Assembly (NCBI RefSeq): GCF_001293565.1
Contig: NZ_JXMU01000011.1
Span: 1-64,000 of the forward strand
From: Ahrensia marina
GTDB taxonomy: Bacteria; Pseudomonadota; Alphaproteobacteria; Rhizobiales; Rhizobiaceae
Length of the DNA stretch: 64,000 nucleotides
Direction of reading: 5' to 3'
This document shows, piece after piece, positions 1 to 9,812 of this stretch. Under the pieces are notes generated by a model. It was not told where the DNA came from and did not search any database. It saw only the letters and a list, made by a program, of their open reading frames with translations. How positions within the stretch are numbered: position 1 is the first letter of the stretch; each line of letters begins with the position of its first letter. Made by a program: the position numbers and the translations under genes.

Positions 1-29
1 CGGGCATCGTTTCTAAAATTCTGAAGTAA
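1..29 (+). CDS. tuf: Elongation factor Tu, C-terminal end (partial)
   Basis: The window opens inside a gene. Reading from base 3 gives GIVSKILK and then TAA at 27-29, which matches the usual end of bacterial EF-Tu (…GxVSKIxx). EF-Tu delivers aminoacyl-tRNA to the ribosome. In the str operon tuf directly precedes rpsJ, which is exactly what follows here. Only eight residues are visible, so the call rests on this short tail plus context. Confidence 0.7.
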
Positions 30-51
30 GTCGTTACTATCAAGCAGATCG

Positions 52-71
52 GGCGCGGCACACGCTGCGCC
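52..71 (+). other. Hairpin between tuf and rpsJ
   Basis: GGCGCGGC (52-59) pairs with GCTGCGCC (64-71) around an ACAC loop, giving eight base pairs including one G-T wobble. No run of T follows, so it is not a classical terminator. It lies 26 bases before the rpsJ start and could act as an RNA processing or stability element, or as a partial attenuator. Confidence 0.5.
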
Positions 72-97
72 TTGATGCTTGAATGAGGAGCCAGTTA

Positions 98-406
98 ATG
101 AACGGCCAAAATATTCGCATCCGCCTTAAGGCGTTTGATCACCGCGTACTGGACGCATCTACACGTGAGATCGTGTCGACTGCTAAACGTACAGGTGCTG
201 GTGTACGTGGTCCTGTACCACTACCGACACGGATTGAAAAATTCACCGTGAACCGGTCGCCGCACATCGACAAGAAAAGCCGTGAACAGTTCGAGATGCG
301 CACTCATAAGCGTTTGCTCGATATCGTTGACCCAACACCACAAACAGTGGACGCGCTGATGAAGCTCGACCTTGCTGCCGGTGTTGATGTTGAGATTAAG
401 CTGTAA
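98..406 (+). CDS. rpsJ: 30S ribosomal protein S10
   Basis: S10 (NusE) sits in the head of the small subunit and also pairs with NusB in rRNA antitermination. The start at 98 gives [15 protein letters not shown] and 102 residues, the normal family length. An in-frame ATG at 83 would add five residues and would use up the GAGGAG ribosome binding site at 85-90, so 98 is preferred. It is the first gene of the S10 group and is followed after 24 bases by rplC. Confidence 0.97.
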   Translation: MNGQNIRIRLKAFDHRVLDASTREIVSTAKRTGAGVRGPVPLPTRIEKFTVNRSPHIDKKSREQFEMRTHKRLLDIVDPTPQTVDALMKLDLAAGVDVEIKL

Positions 407-430
407 GCACGGGATCGGAAGGACGAACCA

Positions 431-1135
431 ATGCGTTCAGGTATTATTGCACAGAAGCTGGGTATGACCCGCATCTATACAGATGAGGGTATCAACACAC
501 CGGTCACAGTTCTCCGCGTTGAGAACTGTCAGGTTGTTGCTCAGCGTACTGCCGACAAAAACGGCTATACAGCTGTTCAACTCGGCGTTGGCTTTGCGAA
601 GCCAAAAAACGTTTCAAAAGCGATGCGCGGTCATTTTGCCAAGGCATCTGTTGAGCCAAAGCGCCGCTTGGCTGAGTTCCGCGTATCAGAAGACAATCTT
701 CTGGATGTTGGCGCTGAGATCGTAGCGAGCCACTTTGTTGCCGGTCAAAAAGTTGACTGCACAGGCACAACACAAGGTAAAGGCTTTGCCGGTGTTATGA
801 AGCGTCACAACTTCGGTGGCGGTCGCGCAACACACGGTAACTCGCTTTCACACCGTTCGCATGGTTCGACAGGTATGTGTCAGGATCCGGGCAAAGTCTT
901 CAAAGGTAAGAAGATGGCCGGTCACATGGGCGCTACCCGTGTAACAACACAGAACCTCGAAATTGTATCAACTGATGAAGATCGTGGTTTGATCCTCGTT
1001 AAAGGTGCCGTTCCTGGCTCAAAGGGTGCATGGATTTTGATCAAGGACGCTGTTAAAGGCGATCTTCCTGACAATGTTCCAATGCCTGCTGCGATCCGTG
1101 GTTCAGCTGCACCAGCTGCTGAGGGAGCCGAGTAA
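431..1135 (+). CDS. rplC: 50S ribosomal protein L3
   Basis: L3 is a primary 23S rRNA binding protein whose central loop reaches towards the peptidyl transferase centre. The protein has 234 residues. It opens with the typical [20 protein letters not shown], and carries the conserved loop [13 protein letters not shown] followed by GSTG. Its C-terminus has an Ala-rich tail. The stop codon TAA shares one base with the ATG of rplD, so the two genes are translationally coupled. Confidence 0.97.
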   Translation: MRSGIIAQKLGMTRIYTDEGINTPVTVLRVENCQVVAQRTADKNGYTAVQLGVGFAKPKNVSKAMRGHFAKASVEPKRRLAEFRVSEDNLLDVGAEIVASHFVAGQKVDCTGTTQGKGFAGVMKRHNFGGGRATHGNSLSHRSHGSTGMCQDPGKVFKGKKMAGHMGATRVTTQNLEIVSTDEDRGLILVKGAVPGSKGAWILIKDAVKGDLPDNVPMPAAIRGSAAPAAEGAE

Positions 1136-1752
1136 TGGAAATTTCAGTAACCAAACTTGATGGCAAGTCTGCCGGTAAGGTAAAAGTTTCTGACGCTGTA
1201 TTTGGTCTTGAGCCACGTGCCGACCTTCTTCAGCGTATGGTCAACTATCAGCTGGCCAAGAAACAGCAGGGTACACATGTAACGCAAGGTCGTTCCGACG
1301 TTGCCCGTACAGGTGCCCGCTTGTACCGCCAAAAAGGTACAGGTAAGGCCCGTCACCATGCCGCATCAGCGCCACAGTTCCGTGGTGGTGGTAAAGCACA
1401 CGGTCCAGTTGCTCGCAGTCATGCGATCGACCTGCCGAAAAAAGTTCGCGCCCTGGCTCTGCGCCATGCGCTTTCTGCCAAAGCTCAGTCAGAATCTATC
1501 GTTGTTCTTGACGATATGACGAGCGACGGCAAAACCAAGTCTCTGGCTGCACAGTTTGAGGCACTGGGTTTGAAAAACGCATTGTTCATCGGTGGTGAAA
1601 CAATCGATGCGAATTTCAAAAACGCTGCTGCAAACCTGGCGCACATTGATGTGCTCCCAATTCAGGGCATCAACGTATATGACATCTTGCGTCGCAACAC
1701 ATTGGTGTTGTCGAAAGCGGCTGTCGAAGCTCTTGAGGAGCGTTTTAAATGA
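1135..1752 (+). CDS. rplD: 50S ribosomal protein L4
   Basis: L4 binds 23S rRNA and lines the exit tunnel through an extended loop, visible here as the basic stretch from about residue 45 to 95 ([17 protein letters not shown]). The protein has 205 residues, as usual for the family. In E. coli L4 also represses the S10 operon; nothing in the leader seen here shows that control. The end overlaps rplW by four bases. Confidence 0.97.
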   Translation: MEISVTKLDGKSAGKVKVSDAVFGLEPRADLLQRMVNYQLAKKQQGTHVTQGRSDVARTGARLYRQKGTGKARHHAASAPQFRGGGKAHGPVARSHAIDLPKKVRALALRHALSAKAQSESIVVLDDMTSDGKTKSLAAQFEALGLKNALFIGGETIDANFKNAAANLAHIDVLPIQGINVYDILRRNTLVLSKAAVEALEERFK

Positions 1753-2042
1753 CCGATTTACGCCACTATGATGTGATCGTATCACCGGCAATTACGGAAA
1801 AAGCGACGCTTGTGTCTGAACACAACCAAGTTGTTTTTAATGTAGCGCGTGATGCATCCAAGCCGGAAATCAAAGCGGCTGTAGAAGCCTTGTTCAATGT
1901 CAAGGTTAAAGCAGTGAACACTTTGGTCCGTAAAGGCAAACTTAAGCGCTTCCGCGGCATTCAGGGCCGTCAGAGCAATGTTAAAAAAGCCATTGTGACA
2001 CTGGTTGACGGCCAGTCGATCGATGTTGCAACCGGCCTATAA
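1749..2042 (+). CDS. rplW: 50S ribosomal protein L23
   Basis: L23 sits beside the exit tunnel and is the docking site for trigger factor and SRP. The 97-residue protein starts [19 protein letters not shown] and has the basic hairpin [11 protein letters not shown] near residues 60-70. It overlaps rplD by four bases and precedes rplB by 20 bases, in the standard S10 order. Confidence 0.97.
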   Translation: MTDLRHYDVIVSPAITEKATLVSEHNQVVFNVARDASKPEIKAAVEALFNVKVKAVNTLVRKGKLKRFRGIQGRQSNVKKAIVTLVDGQSIDVATGL

Positions 2043-2062
2043 GGGCGACGGGGTAATAGATT

Positions 2063-2896
2063 ATGGCATTGAAGAAATTTAATCCGACAACACCAAGCCA
2101 ACGTCAGTTGGTGATTGTCGACCGCTCTGGCCTTCACAAAGGCAAGCCTGTCAAATCTTTGACACAAGGCCTTTCGAAGTCAGGTGGACGTAACAATACG
2201 GGCCGCATTACTGCGTACCAAAAAGGTGGTGGCCACAAGCGCACTTACCGTATCATTGATTTCAAACGTCGTAAGTTTGATGTTCAGGGTACTGTCGAGC
2301 GTTTGGAATATGACCCGAACCGCACAGCCTTTATTGCACTGATCAAGTATGATGATGGCGAGCTTGCTTACATTCTGGCTCCGCAGCGTTTGTCTGCTGG
2401 CGATAAAGTTATCGCTGCTGAACGTGCTGACGTGAAGCCGGGCAACGCAATGCCGCTGAAATCAATGCCGATTGGTACGATTGTTCACAATGTTGAGCTT
2501 AAGCCAGGCAAGGGTGCACAGGTTGCACGTTCTGCTGGCGCTTATGCCCAGCTTGTTGGCCGTGATGCCGGTATGGCTATCCTTCGCCTGAACTCAGGTG
2601 AGCAGCGCCTTGTTTCCGGTACATGTATGGCAACTGTCGGTGCTGTATCGAACCCGGATCACTCAAACATCAATTTGGGTAAAGCCGGTCGCAGCCGCTG
2701 GCTCGGTCGCCGTCCGCATGTTCGCGGTGTTGTTATGAACCCTGTTGATCACCCGCACGGTGGTGGTGAAGGCCGTACATCAGGTGGCCGTCATCCAGTG
2801 ACACCTTGGGGTAAGCCGACGAAAGGCAAGCGTACACGCTCCAATAAGTCGACTGATCAATTCATCATGCGCTCACGTCACGCGCGTAAGAAATAA
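2063..2896 (+). CDS. rplB: 50S ribosomal protein L2
   Basis: L2 is needed for subunit joining and peptidyl transferase activity. The protein has 277 residues. The N-terminal OB-like fold is followed by the SH3-like domain and the highly conserved [11 protein letters not shown] segment, which holds the histidine equivalent to E. coli H229. A basic C-terminal tail ends in [19 protein letters not shown] stretch precedes the ATG, so the ribosome binding site is not strong. Confidence 0.97.
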   Translation: MALKKFNPTTPSQRQLVIVDRSGLHKGKPVKSLTQGLSKSGGRNNTGRITAYQKGGGHKRTYRIIDFKRRKFDVQGTVERLEYDPNRTAFIALIKYDDGELAYILAPQRLSAGDKVIAAERADVKPGNAMPLKSMPIGTIVHNVELKPGKGAQVARSAGAYAQLVGRDAGMAILRLNSGEQRLVSGTCMATVGAVSNPDHSNINLGKAGRSRWLGRRPHVRGVVMNPVDHPHGGGEGRTSGGRHPVTPWGKPTKGKRTRSNKSTDQFIMRSRHARKK

Positions 2897-2914
2897 GTAG
2901 AGAGGAATAGCCAT

Positions 2915-3193
2915 ATGGCTCGTTCAGTTTGGAAAGGTCCGTTCGTAGACGGCTATCTTCTCAAGAAAGCTGAGAAGGCCCGCGAAAGCGGTCGTCACGA
3001 CGTTATCAAAATCTGGAGCCGTCGTTCGACGGTTCTACCGCAGTTCGTTGGTTTGACATTCGGTGTCTACAACGGTCAGAAGCACATCCCAGTGTCCATT
3101 TCTGAGGACATGGTTGGCCATAAGTTCGGTGAGTTTGCGCCTTCACGCACTTACTACGGACACGGCGCCGACAAAAAGGCGAAGAGGAAGTAA
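2915..3193 (+). CDS. rpsS: 30S ribosomal protein S19
   Basis: S19 forms part of the 30S head with S13 and contacts the A-site finger of the large subunit. The 92-residue protein shows the family landmarks [26 protein letters not shown] and [14 protein letters not shown] good GAGAGGAAT ribosome binding site lies just upstream. It is followed three bases later by rplV. Confidence 0.97.
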   Translation: MARSVWKGPFVDGYLLKKAEKARESGRHDVIKIWSRRSTVLPQFVGLTFGVYNGQKHIPVSISEDMVGHKFGEFAPSRTYYGHGADKKAKRK

Positions 3194-3196
3194 CCG

Positions 3197-3586
3197 ATGG
3201 GTAAGCCTAAGGCACCACGCCGCTTGGCGGATAATGAGGCACGCGCAGTCACTAAGACTATTCGCGTTAGCCCTCAGAAGCTGAATCTTGTTGCAGAATT
3301 GATCCGCGGCAAGAAAGTATCAGCAGCACTTGCTGATCTTGAATTCTCGCGCAAGCGTATTTCAGGTACAGTGAAAAAGACACTTGAGTCCGCAATTGCG
3401 AACGCAGAAAACAACCATGATCTGGATGTTGATGCGCTGGTGGTGGCTGAGGCTTATGTCGGCAAATCAATCGTAATGAAACGCTTTATGGCACGTGGCC
3501 GTGGTCGCGCCAGCCGTATCGTGAAGCCATTTTCACACTTGACGATCGTTGTTCGTGAAGTTGAAGAGACAGAGGAGGCCGCGTAA
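3197..3586 (+). CDS. rplV: 50S ribosomal protein L22
   Basis: L22 contacts all 23S rRNA domains, and its beta hairpin lines the exit tunnel where macrolides bind. The protein has 129 residues with [19 protein letters not shown] near the start and the hairpin region [20 protein letters not shown] near the end. The C-terminus (VEETEEAA) is acidic and slightly longer than in E. coli. The stop codon shares one base with the ATG of rpsC. Confidence 0.97.
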   Translation: MGKPKAPRRLADNEARAVTKTIRVSPQKLNLVAELIRGKKVSAALADLEFSRKRISGTVKKTLESAIANAENNHDLDVDALVVAEAYVGKSIVMKRFMARGRGRASRIVKPFSHLTIVVREVEETEEAA

Positions 3587-4296
3587 TGGGTCAGAAGATT
3601 AACCCAATCGGTTTTCGTCTTGGCATCAACCGCACGTGGGATTCACGTTGGTATGCTAACACTGGTGAATATGGCCAGTTGCTGCATGAAGATCTGAAAA
3701 TCCGCAAGTTTCTTGAAAAAGAACTGAAGCAGGCAGCCGTTGCTAAGATCGTTATCGAGCGCCCACACAAGAAGTGCCGTGTGACAATTCACTCTGCACG
3801 TCCGGGCATCATCATCGGCAAAAAAGGCGCGGACATCGAGAAACTTCGCAAGAAGATTTCTGAGCTGACCGACGCTGAAACACACCTCAACATTGTTGAA
3901 GTGCGTAAGCCTGAAGTTGATGCAACGCTTGTTGCTCAGTCAATCGCACAGCAGCTGGAACGCCGTGTTGCATTCCGCCGCGCTATGAAACGCGCTGTTC
4001 AGTCAGCAATGCGTCTTGGCGCACAAGGCATCAAGATCACTTCCGGTGGTCGTCTTGGCGGTGCAGAGATTGCCCGTATTGAATGGTACCGCGAAGGTCG
4101 CGTTCCATTGCACACACTGCGCGCTGACATTGATTACGGTACTGCAGAAGCTGAAACAGCTTACGGTATTATCGGCATCAAAGTCTGGATCTTCAAAGGT
4201 GAAATCCTTGAGCACGATCCAATGGCTTCTGAGCGTCGCGCTATGGAAAACGACAGCCAGGGCGGTGGTAACAACCGTCGCCGCGAAAACGCTTAA
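3586..4296 (+). CDS. rpsC: 30S ribosomal protein S3
   Basis: S3 lies at the mRNA entry channel and takes part in mRNA helicase activity. The protein has 236 residues: a KH domain with the GxxG loop in [12 protein letters not shown] (about residues 70-81) and a C-terminal S3 domain with [11 protein letters not shown]. The tail after residue 215 is polar and rich in Asn and Arg ([13 protein letters not shown]). Confidence 0.97.
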   Translation: MGQKINPIGFRLGINRTWDSRWYANTGEYGQLLHEDLKIRKFLEKELKQAAVAKIVIERPHKKCRVTIHSARPGIIIGKKGADIEKLRKKISELTDAETHLNIVEVRKPEVDATLVAQSIAQQLERRVAFRRAMKRAVQSAMRLGAQGIKITSGGRLGGAEIARIEWYREGRVPLHTLRADIDYGTAEAETAYGIIGIKVWIFKGEILEHDPMASERRAMENDSQGGGNNRRRENA

Positions 4297-4321
4297 CGCG
4301 CCCTGGATTGGAGAATAGAAA

Positions 4322-4735
4322 ATGTTGCAACCGAAACGGACGAAGTTCCGCAAACAGTTCAAAGGTAAAATCCACGGCGTCGCTAAAGGCGGTACGGATT
4401 TGAACTTTGGTGCTTACGGTTTGAAAGCACTTGAGCCTAACCGCGTTAATGCGCGTGAAATCGAAGCGGCCCGCCGCGCGATCACACGTCACATGAAACG
4501 TGCAGGCCGTGTTTGGATCCGTATTTTCCCTGACACACCGGTCACATCAAAACCGACCGAAGTGCGTATGGGTAAAGGTAAGGGTTCTGTCGATTATTGG
4601 GCAGCCCGCGTTAAACCTGGCCGCGTTATGTTTGAAATTGATGGTGTTCCAGAAGATATCGCACGTGAGGCGCTTCGCCTTGGTTCTGCGAAGCTTTCTG
4701 TGAAGACACGCTTCATTCAGCGCATTGGCGAGTAG
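4322..4735 (+). CDS. rplP: 50S ribosomal protein L16
   Basis: L16 organises the A-site region of the large subunit. The 137-residue protein begins [15 protein letters not shown] and contains the conserved [19 protein letters not shown] segment. Length and start match the family. It is 11 bases upstream of rpmC. Confidence 0.97.
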   Translation: MLQPKRTKFRKQFKGKIHGVAKGGTDLNFGAYGLKALEPNRVNAREIEAARRAITRHMKRAGRVWIRIFPDTPVTSKPTEVRMGKGKGSVDYWAARVKPGRVMFEIDGVPEDIAREALRLGSAKLSVKTRFIQRIGE

Positions 4736-4746
4736 GGGATAGAATT

Positions 4747-4947
4747 ATGAAACCTGCAGACATCCGCGCACTCACTGCCGATCAATTGGCAGAAGAACTC
4801 GAAAAACTGAAGAAAGAGCAGTTCAACCTGCGCTTTCAAGGTGCCACAAACCAGCTTGAGAAGACAAACCGTGTTCGCCAAGTTCGCCGTGACATCGCAC
4901 GCATTAAAACTATTGCCGGCCAGATGGCTGACAAGGCAAAAGCTTAA
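4747..4947 (+). CDS. rpmC: 50S ribosomal protein L29
   Basis: L29 sits next to L23 at the tunnel exit. The 66-residue protein is almost all alpha-helical, with a Glu/Lys-rich first helix ([16 protein letters not shown]) and the conserved [20 protein letters not shown]. It lies between rplP and rpsQ as in most bacteria. Confidence 0.96.
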   Translation: MKPADIRALTADQLAEELEKLKKEQFNLRFQGATNQLEKTNRVRQVRRDIARIKTIAGQMADKAKA

Positions 4948-4959
4948 AGGGACGACAAA

Positions 4960-5190
4960 ATGCCAAAACGTATTTTGCAAGGTGTCGTTGTAAGCGACAA
5001 AAACGAGAAAACGGTTGTCGTACGCGTTGAGCGTCGATTTGCACATCCGCTCTTGAAAAAAACTGTTCGTCGGTCTAAGCGCTACCAGGCGCATGACGAA
5101 TCTAACCAAATTAAGGTTGGGGAGCAGGTCTCAATTCAAGAGTGTGCACCAATTTCTAAAAGCAAGCGTTGGACAGTTGTTACCGCTTAA
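4960..5190 (+). CDS. rpsQ: 30S ribosomal protein S17
   Basis: S17 is an early-binding OB-fold protein of the 30S body. The 76-residue protein carries [19 protein letters not shown] at the start and the basic strand [11 protein letters not shown] in the middle. It is the last gene of the classical S10 group. Its stop codon lies within a predicted hairpin (5179-5200). Confidence 0.96.
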   Translation: MPKRILQGVVVSDKNEKTVVVRVERRFAHPLLKKTVRRSKRYQAHDESNQIKVGEQVSIQECAPISKSKRWTVVTA

Positions 5191-5233
5191 TTTCGGTAAC
5201 CTGTTTGATTTAGTTAGTACCCGGTTGTCCGGG
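5179..5233 (+). other. Two hairpins at the S10/spc boundary
   Basis: GTTACCG (5179-5185) pairs with CGGTAAC (5194-5200), enclosing the rpsQ stop codon, and is followed by the mildly T-rich CTGTTTGATTT. A second stem, CCCGG (5220-5224) with CCGGG (5229-5233), closes a TTGT loop. This is the largest gap in the S10-spc run before rpsE, so partial termination or RNA cleavage here is possible. Neither stem has a proper T-run. Confidence 0.4.
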
Positions 5234-5259
5234 CAAAAGAGAAACAAAGGCATCCAGTC

Positions 5260-5628
5260 ATGATTCAGATGCAAACAAACCTCGACGTCGCCGATAATTC
5301 TGGCGCTCGTCGTGTTCAGTGCATCAAAGTGCTTGGCGGTTCAAAGCGCAAATACGCTTCTGTAGGCGACGTTATCGTTGTCTCTGTAAAAGAAGCTATT
5401 CCACGCGGACGCGTCAAAAAAGGTGATGTTATGAAAGCTGTTGTTGTACGCACAGCTAAAGACATCCGCCGCACAGATGGCAGTGTAATTCGCTTTGACG
5501 GCAATGCAGCCGTTTTGGTGGACGGTAAATCAGAACCAGTTGGCACACGTATTTTCGGCCCTGTACCACGCGAATTGCGCGGTAAGAAGCACATGAAAAT
5601 CATCTCGCTTGCGCCAGAAGTGTTGTAG
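5260..5628 (+). CDS. rplN: 50S ribosomal protein L14
   Basis: L14 forms an intersubunit bridge with 16S rRNA and is the target of the silencing factor RsfS. The 122-residue protein has the exact family length and starts [24 protein letters not shown] (shown here only as the family hallmark [11 protein letters not shown]). It opens the spc part of the cluster, 69 bases after rpsQ. Confidence 0.97.
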   Translation: MIQMQTNLDVADNSGARRVQCIKVLGGSKRKYASVGDVIVVSVKEAIPRGRVKKGDVMKAVVVRTAKDIRRTDGSVIRFDGNAAVLVDGKSEPVGTRIFGPVPRELRGKKHMKIISLAPEVL

Positions 5629-5639
5629 GAGACGGAGTT

Positions 5640-5951
5640 ATGCAAAAAATCCGTAAAGGCGATAAAGTCGTCGTACTCACCGGTAAAGATAAAGGCCGTT
5701 CAGGTGATGTAGCAAAAGTAATGCCGAAAGACGGCAAAGCTGTTGTTACAGGTATCAATATGGTGAAACGCCACACACGCCAGTCACAAACAAGCGAAGG
5801 TGGCATTATTTCAAAAGAAGCGCCAATCCAGTTGTCGAATTTGGCAATTGTTGATCCGAAAGACGGCAAGCCGACACGTGTTGGTTTTCGCATGGAAGGC
5901 GACAAGAAAGTGCGTTTCGCAAAACGTTCTGGAGATTTGATCGATGGCTGA
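5640..5951 (+). CDS. rplX: 50S ribosomal protein L24
   Basis: L24 is an assembly initiator of the large subunit. The 103-residue protein has the KOW motif near its start ([20 protein letters not shown]) and the conserved [10 protein letters not shown] region. Its end overlaps the rplE start by eight bases, suggesting coupled translation. Confidence 0.97.
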   Translation: MQKIRKGDKVVVLTGKDKGRSGDVAKVMPKDGKAVVTGINMVKRHTRQSQTSEGGIISKEAPIQLSNLAIVDPKDGKPTRVGFRMEGDKKVRFAKRSGDLIDG

Positions 5952-6504
5952 AGCTAATTATGAGCCGCGCCTGAAGGTTCAGTACCGCGACGCAATCCGT
6001 GGCCAAATGCAAGAATCGTTCTCATACAAGAACGTCATGCAGATCCCAGAGGTAACGAAAATCGTTATCAATATGGGTATTGGTGAAGCAACAAACGATT
6101 CCAAGCGTCCTGCAAAGGCTGCTGAAGAATTGTCTTTGATCGCCGGCCAAAAAGCGCAAGTTACTTATGCCCGCAACTCTATTGCCGGCTTTAAAGTGCG
6201 CGAAGATATGCCGCTTGGCTGTAAAGTTACTTTACGTGGCCAGCGTATGTATGAATTCATGGACCGCCTGGTCACAATCGCGCTGCCGCGCGTTCGTGAC
6301 TTCCGTGGCCTGAATCCAAAAAGCTTTGATGGCCGTGGCAACTTTGCCATGGGCCTTAAAGAACACATCGTGTTCCCGGAAATCGACTACGATAAAGTCG
6401 ACAATATTCTGGGAATGGACATTATCGTTTGTACGAGTGCGACAAACAATGAGGAAGCATTGGCTTTGCTTAAAGCCTTCAACTTCCCATTCCCGTCAAA
6501 CTAA
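5944..6504 (+). CDS. rplE: 50S ribosomal protein L5
   Basis: L5 binds 5S rRNA and contacts the P-site tRNA and S13. The 186-residue protein has the family signature [20 protein letters not shown] and the segment [18 protein letters not shown]. The start at 5944 overlaps rplX. Length is slightly above the E. coli protein, as is common in alphaproteobacteria. Confidence 0.97.
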   Translation: MAEANYEPRLKVQYRDAIRGQMQESFSYKNVMQIPEVTKIVINMGIGEATNDSKRPAKAAEELSLIAGQKAQVTYARNSIAGFKVREDMPLGCKVTLRGQRMYEFMDRLVTIALPRVRDFRGLNPKSFDGRGNFAMGLKEHIVFPEIDYDKVDNILGMDIIVCTSATNNEEALALLKAFNFPFPSN

Positions 6505-6530
6505 CGGCAAGCAACACAAGGTGTATTCGA

Positions 6531-6836
6531 ATGGCTAAAGTTAGCGCAATCGAGAAGAACAAACGCCGCCGTCAACTGGTGGATAAATATGCTGAAAAGC
6601 GCGCTGCGCTCAAAGCAATCGTTATGGACCGTTCTCTTCCTATTGAAGAGCGTTTTAAAGCGAATATCAAATTGGCAGCTTTGCCGCGTAACGGTGCGAA
6701 AATCCGCGTCCGTAACCGCTGTGAAGTATCCGGTCGTCCACGCGGTTTCTACCGCAAGCTACGTATGTCACGTATCGCACTGCGCGATCTTGGCAGCACA
6801 GGCAAAGTGCCTGGCGTTGTGAAATCTAGCTGGTAA
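6531..6836 (+). CDS. rpsN: 30S ribosomal protein S14
   Basis: S14 completes the 30S head. At 101 residues it is the long type. It has a single cysteine in [17 protein letters not shown] rather than the four zinc cysteines of the short type, so it should be zinc-independent. It lies between rplE and rpsH. Confidence 0.97.
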   Translation: MAKVSAIEKNKRRRQLVDKYAEKRAALKAIVMDRSLPIEERFKANIKLAALPRNGAKIRVRNRCEVSGRPRGFYRKLRMSRIALRDLGSTGKVPGVVKSSW

Positions 6837-6848
6837 GGAGAGGCCTCA

Positions 6849-7247
6849 ATGTCGGTTTCAGATCCAGTCGGCGATATGCTGACCCGTATTCGCAACGGTT
6901 TGCACCGCTCTAAAGGCAGCGTATCTACGCCTGCCTCTAAGCAGCGTGCCCGCGTGCTTGATGTTCTTCAGTCTGAAGGTTACATCCGTGGATATTCACA
7001 GGTTGAGTATGGTACAGGCAAATCCGAGTTCGTTATCGAACTTAAATATGCTGAAGGCCAGCCTGTAATTCGTAAGATCGAGCGTGTTTCCAAGCCTGGC
7101 CGCCGTGTATATGTTGGCGTTAAGTCAATCGAACATGTGGCAAACGGTTTGGGTATCTCAATTCTGTCAACACCGTCAGGTGTTATGGCAGATCACGATG
7201 CTCGTGAGAAAAATGTTGGTGGCGAGTTGCTCTGCCGCGTATTCTAA
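6849..7247 (+). CDS. rpsH: 30S ribosomal protein S8
   Basis: S8 is a primary binder of the central 16S domain, and in E. coli it represses the spc operon. The 132-residue protein starts [17 protein letters not shown] and ends with the conserved [19 protein letters not shown] segment. A strong GGAGAGG site precedes the ATG. Confidence 0.97.
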   Translation: MSVSDPVGDMLTRIRNGLHRSKGSVSTPASKQRARVLDVLQSEGYIRGYSQVEYGTGKSEFVIELKYAEGQPVIRKIERVSKPGRRVYVGVKSIEHVANGLGISILSTPSGVMADHDAREKNVGGELLCRVF

Positions 7248-7291
7248 CGCGAAACTGAGCATTCCGAATTTAAGAACGGACAGGTAATAAA

Positions 7292-7825
7292 ATGTCTCGT
7301 ATTGGTAAAAGAGCGGTTGCCCTTCCAGATGGCGTTTCAGCCACGCTAGAAGGCAATGTCGTTAAAGCTAAAGGCCCTAAGGGTGAGCTGGAATTCGTCG
7401 CCAACGATGAAGTTATTGTTGAGGTAAAAGACGGAGAGATTTCTGTTCAACCTCGCGATAACTCTAAAGTTGCACGATCAAAGTGGGGCATGTCCCGCAC
7501 GATGATCCAGAACATCGTTGATGGCGTTAAAAACGGTTTTGAGCGTAAGCTTGAAATCAATGGTGTTGGTTACCGTGCTTCTATGCAAGGTAAAAACATT
7601 CAGTTGGCTGTCGGCTATTCGCATGATGTTGTTTATCAGGTGCCTGAAGGCGTATCTGCTGCAACACCGAAGCCTACAGAAATCGTGTTGACCGGCATAG
7701 ACAAGCAGCAGCTTGGTCAAGTCGCGGCTGAAATTCGTAAATTCCGCTCACCTGAGCCTTACAAAGGCAAAGGTATCAAATATGCGGAAGAAACGATCAT
7801 CCGCAAAGAAGGTAAGAAGAAGTAA
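7292..7825 (+). CDS. rplF: 50S ribosomal protein L6
   Basis: L6 lies near the sarcin-ricin loop and the GTPase centre. The 177-residue protein has the two repeated L6 domains: [16 protein letters not shown] at the start and the C-terminal hallmark [18 protein letters not shown]. Length equals the E. coli protein. Confidence 0.97.
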   Translation: MSRIGKRAVALPDGVSATLEGNVVKAKGPKGELEFVANDEVIVEVKDGEISVQPRDNSKVARSKWGMSRTMIQNIVDGVKNGFERKLEINGVGYRASMQGKNIQLAVGYSHDVVYQVPEGVSAATPKPTEIVLTGIDKQQLGQVAAEIRKFRSPEPYKGKGIKYAEETIIRKEGKKK

Positions 7826-7836
7826 GGACCGCTATC

Positions 7837-8199
7837 ATGGCTTCAAACAAGCAAGCAGTGCAGCGTCGCGCACAACGCGTTCGCCGCCAGCTGAAGAAGG
7901 TAGGCAATGGCCGCGTGCGCCTTTCGGTTTACCGCTCTTCAAAGAACATCTATGCGCAACTCATTGATGATGCAGCAGGCAACACTATTGCTTCTGCTTC
8001 AACTCTGGATGCGGATCTTCGTAAGTCACTTAAATCAGGTGCTGATATCAATGCGGCGACTGCTGTCGGCAAACTTGTTGCTGAACGTGCGTCTAAAGCA
8101 GGTATCAAAGAAGTCGTCTTCGACCGTGGACCATATATTTTCCACGGCCGTGTAAAAGCTTTGGCTGACGCTGCCCGTGAGGGTGGCCTGACGTTCTAA
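7837..8199 (+). CDS. rplR: 50S ribosomal protein L18
   Basis: L18 carries 5S rRNA into the large subunit together with L5. The 120-residue protein has a very basic N-terminus ([13 protein letters not shown]) and the conserved [25 protein letters not shown] near the end, of which FDRG and HGRVKALA are the family landmarks. An 11-bp hairpin follows before rpsE. Confidence 0.97.
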   Translation: MASNKQAVQRRAQRVRRQLKKVGNGRVRLSVYRSSKNIYAQLIDDAAGNTIASASTLDADLRKSLKSGADINAATAVGKLVAERASKAGIKEVVFDRGPYIFHGRVKALADAAREGGLTF

Positions 8200-8221
8200 T
8201 TTGAACGTAAAGCTGGACAGT

Positions 8222-8249
8222 TTTAGCCCGCTGGTTTAAGCGGGCTAAA
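8222..8249 (+). other. Hairpin between rplR and rpsE
   Basis: TTTAGCCCGCT (8222-8232) pairs perfectly with AGCGGGCTAAA (8239-8249) around a six-base loop. It is the most stable stem inside the spc group, yet only TTAC follows, so full termination is unlikely. It sits 77 bases before the rpsE start and could be a processing or mRNA stabilising site. Confidence 0.55.
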
Positions 8250-8326
8250 TTACATCTATGGGGCTGCTTTGGTTGCTCTGTTTTTGTTTAACCCCGTGCT
8301 TCCGGAAAAAAATAAGGATTAGGGAA

Positions 8327-8890
8327 ATGGCACAAGATCGTGGTGGTCGTAATGACCGCAACAACCGCGAGGAAGTCGACAGCGAATTCGTCGACAAGCT
8401 CGTTCATATTAACCGCGTTGCGAAAGTGGTAAAAGGCGGCCGTCGCTTTGGTTTTGCCGCGCTCGTCGTTGTTGGCGACCAGAAAGGCCGTGTTGGCTTT
8501 GGTCATGGTAAAGCACGTGAAGTGCCTGAAGCTATCCGCAAGGCGACTGAAGCTGCAAAACGCGAAATGATTTTCGTTCCATTGCGCAGCGGCCGTACAT
8601 TGCACCACGACGTTAAAGGCCGTCATGGCGCTGGTAAAGTTGTTCTTCGTGCAGCACCTGCCGGTACTGGTATTATTGCCGGTGGTCCTATGCGTGCGGT
8701 TTTCGAAACTGTGGGCATGCACGACGTTGTTGCAAAGTCTGTTGGTTCTTCAAACCCATACAACATGGTTCGTGCGACATTTGACGCATTGAAAAACCAA
8801 ATGCACCCGAAAGACATCGCTGCTCAGCGCGGTGTTAAATACTCAACACTTCAGGCGCGTCGTCGCGATCTGATTGGCACCGAAGAATAG
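8327..8890 (+). CDS. rpsE: 30S ribosomal protein S5
   Basis: S5 acts in decoding accuracy and sits at the mRNA entry channel. The start at 8327 gives [20 protein letters not shown] and 187 residues. An upstream in-frame start at 8258 would add an unrelated hydrophobic stretch and cross the intergenic gap, so it is rejected. The double-stranded RNA-binding-like S5 domain (residues about 20-85) contains [22 protein letters not shown]. Confidence 0.96.
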   Translation: MAQDRGGRNDRNNREEVDSEFVDKLVHINRVAKVVKGGRRFGFAALVVVGDQKGRVGFGHGKAREVPEAIRKATEAAKREMIFVPLRSGRTLHHDVKGRHGAGKVVLRAAPAGTGIIAGGPMRAVFETVGMHDVVAKSVGSSNPYNMVRATFDALKNQMHPKDIAAQRGVKYSTLQARRRDLIGTEE

Positions 8891-8892
8891 GA

Positions 8893-8915
8893 ACGGTGAA
8901 ACCGTCCTTCGGGAC
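8893..8915 (+). other. Overlapping hairpins between rpsE and rpmD
   Basis: Two mutually exclusive stems share bases 8904-8905. ACGGT (8893-8897) can pair with ACCGT (8901-8905). GTCC (8904-8907) can pair with GGAC (8912-8915) around a TTCG tetraloop, an especially stable RNA loop. No T-run follows. A switch function is possible but unproven. Confidence 0.4.
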
Positions 8916-8938
8916 ATGTTTTACAGAGGAATTGCACT

Positions 8939-9139
8939 ATGGTTGATAAATCCAAAGGCGCGACTGTCACCGTTGAACAGATCGGCAGCCCAATCCGCCG
9001 CTCAGCAGATCAGCGCAAAACGCTTATCGGTCTGGGCCTGAACAAATTGCATCGTGTTCGCACACTGGAAGATACACCAGCTGTTCGCGGCATGATCCTT
9101 AAAGTCTCTCACCTCGTTCGTGTACACGACGACGCTTGA
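8939..9139 (+). CDS. rpmD: 50S ribosomal protein L30
   Basis: L30 is a small large-subunit protein. The 66-residue product has the family core [20 protein letters not shown] followed by [22 protein letters not shown]. It lies between rpsE and rplO, preceded by a CAGAGGAAT ribosome binding site. Confidence 0.95.
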   Translation: MVDKSKGATVTVEQIGSPIRRSADQRKTLIGLGLNKLHRVRTLEDTPAVRGMILKVSHLVRVHDDA

Positions 9140-9157
9140 TAGACCGGAGTATTTGAT

Positions 9158-9631
9158 ATGAAACTCAATGAAATACGCGATAATGAGGGCGCAACGCACT
9201 CTAAAATCCGTGTTGGCCGCGGTATTGGCTCTGGCAAGGGCAAAACCGGCGGACGCGGCGTTAAAGGTCAGAAGTCACGTTCAGGCGTGGCGATCAAAGG
9301 CTACGAGGGCGGCCAAATGCCGATCTATCGTCGCCTGCCTAAGCGCGGCTTTACCAACGTTTTCACAAAGAACTTCAATGTCGTTTCTATTGAGCGCCTT
9401 GAAGCTGCTATTGAAGCTAAGAAGCTTGATGCCAAGAAAACCATTACAATCGATACATTGATCGAAGCAGGCGTTTGCCGCCGTGCTTTGGATGGTGTTC
9501 GTGTTCTTGGTGACGGCGAAGCAAAGTCCAAGCTTAATCTGGAAGTTGCCGGCGCATCAAAGTCAGCAATTGAGAAAATTGAAAAAGCCGGTGGTAAAGT
9601 TACTGTTCTTGCCTCTGCTTCGGACGAATAA
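9158..9631 (+). CDS. rplO: 50S ribosomal protein L15
   Basis: L15 joins late in large-subunit assembly. The 157-residue protein has the glycine-rich basic N-terminal half typical of L15 ([20 protein letters not shown]) and a folded C-terminal domain. It is the last gene before a strong terminator, so it ends the long ribosomal transcript that began upstream of the window. Confidence 0.97.
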   Translation: MKLNEIRDNEGATHSKIRVGRGIGSGKGKTGGRGVKGQKSRSGVAIKGYEGGQMPIYRRLPKRGFTNVFTKNFNVVSIERLEAAIEAKKLDAKKTITIDTLIEAGVCRRALDGVRVLGDGEAKSKLNLEVAGASKSAIEKIEKAGGKVTVLASASDE

Positions 9632-9649
9632 TATACTTTTTTCGAGAAC

Positions 9650-9674
9650 GGCGGGCCATGTGCCCGCCTTTTTT
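9650..9674 (+). terminator. Rho-independent terminator after rplO
   Basis: GGCGGGC (9650-9656) pairs with GCCCGCC (9662-9668) around CATGT, followed directly by six T (9669-9674). This is a textbook terminator. It separates secY-adk from the ribosomal genes, although in many bacteria secY is read through from rplO. Confidence 0.9.
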
Positions 9675-9722
9675 GTTTGTACCTGTGGTTTTATGCGTTA
9701 ATGACGGCTGGTGTCACTGACT

Positions 9723-9751
9723 TTGTGACTTGCACGTCTCGTCTCTTATGC
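9723..9751 (+). promoter_or_regulatory. Candidate secY promoter
   Basis: TTGTGA (9723-9728) and TTATGC (9746-9751) are separated by 17 bases and lie about 62 bases before the secY start. Both boxes are partial matches to the housekeeping consensus. A promoter is expected somewhere in this gap because a strong terminator lies just upstream. The exact site is a guess. Confidence 0.35.
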
Positions 9752-9812
9752 CTATCTGAGGTAAATCTGCAGAGTCGAGTAGTGACCGCGGAATAGCGAA
9801 CCGGAGAATTCT

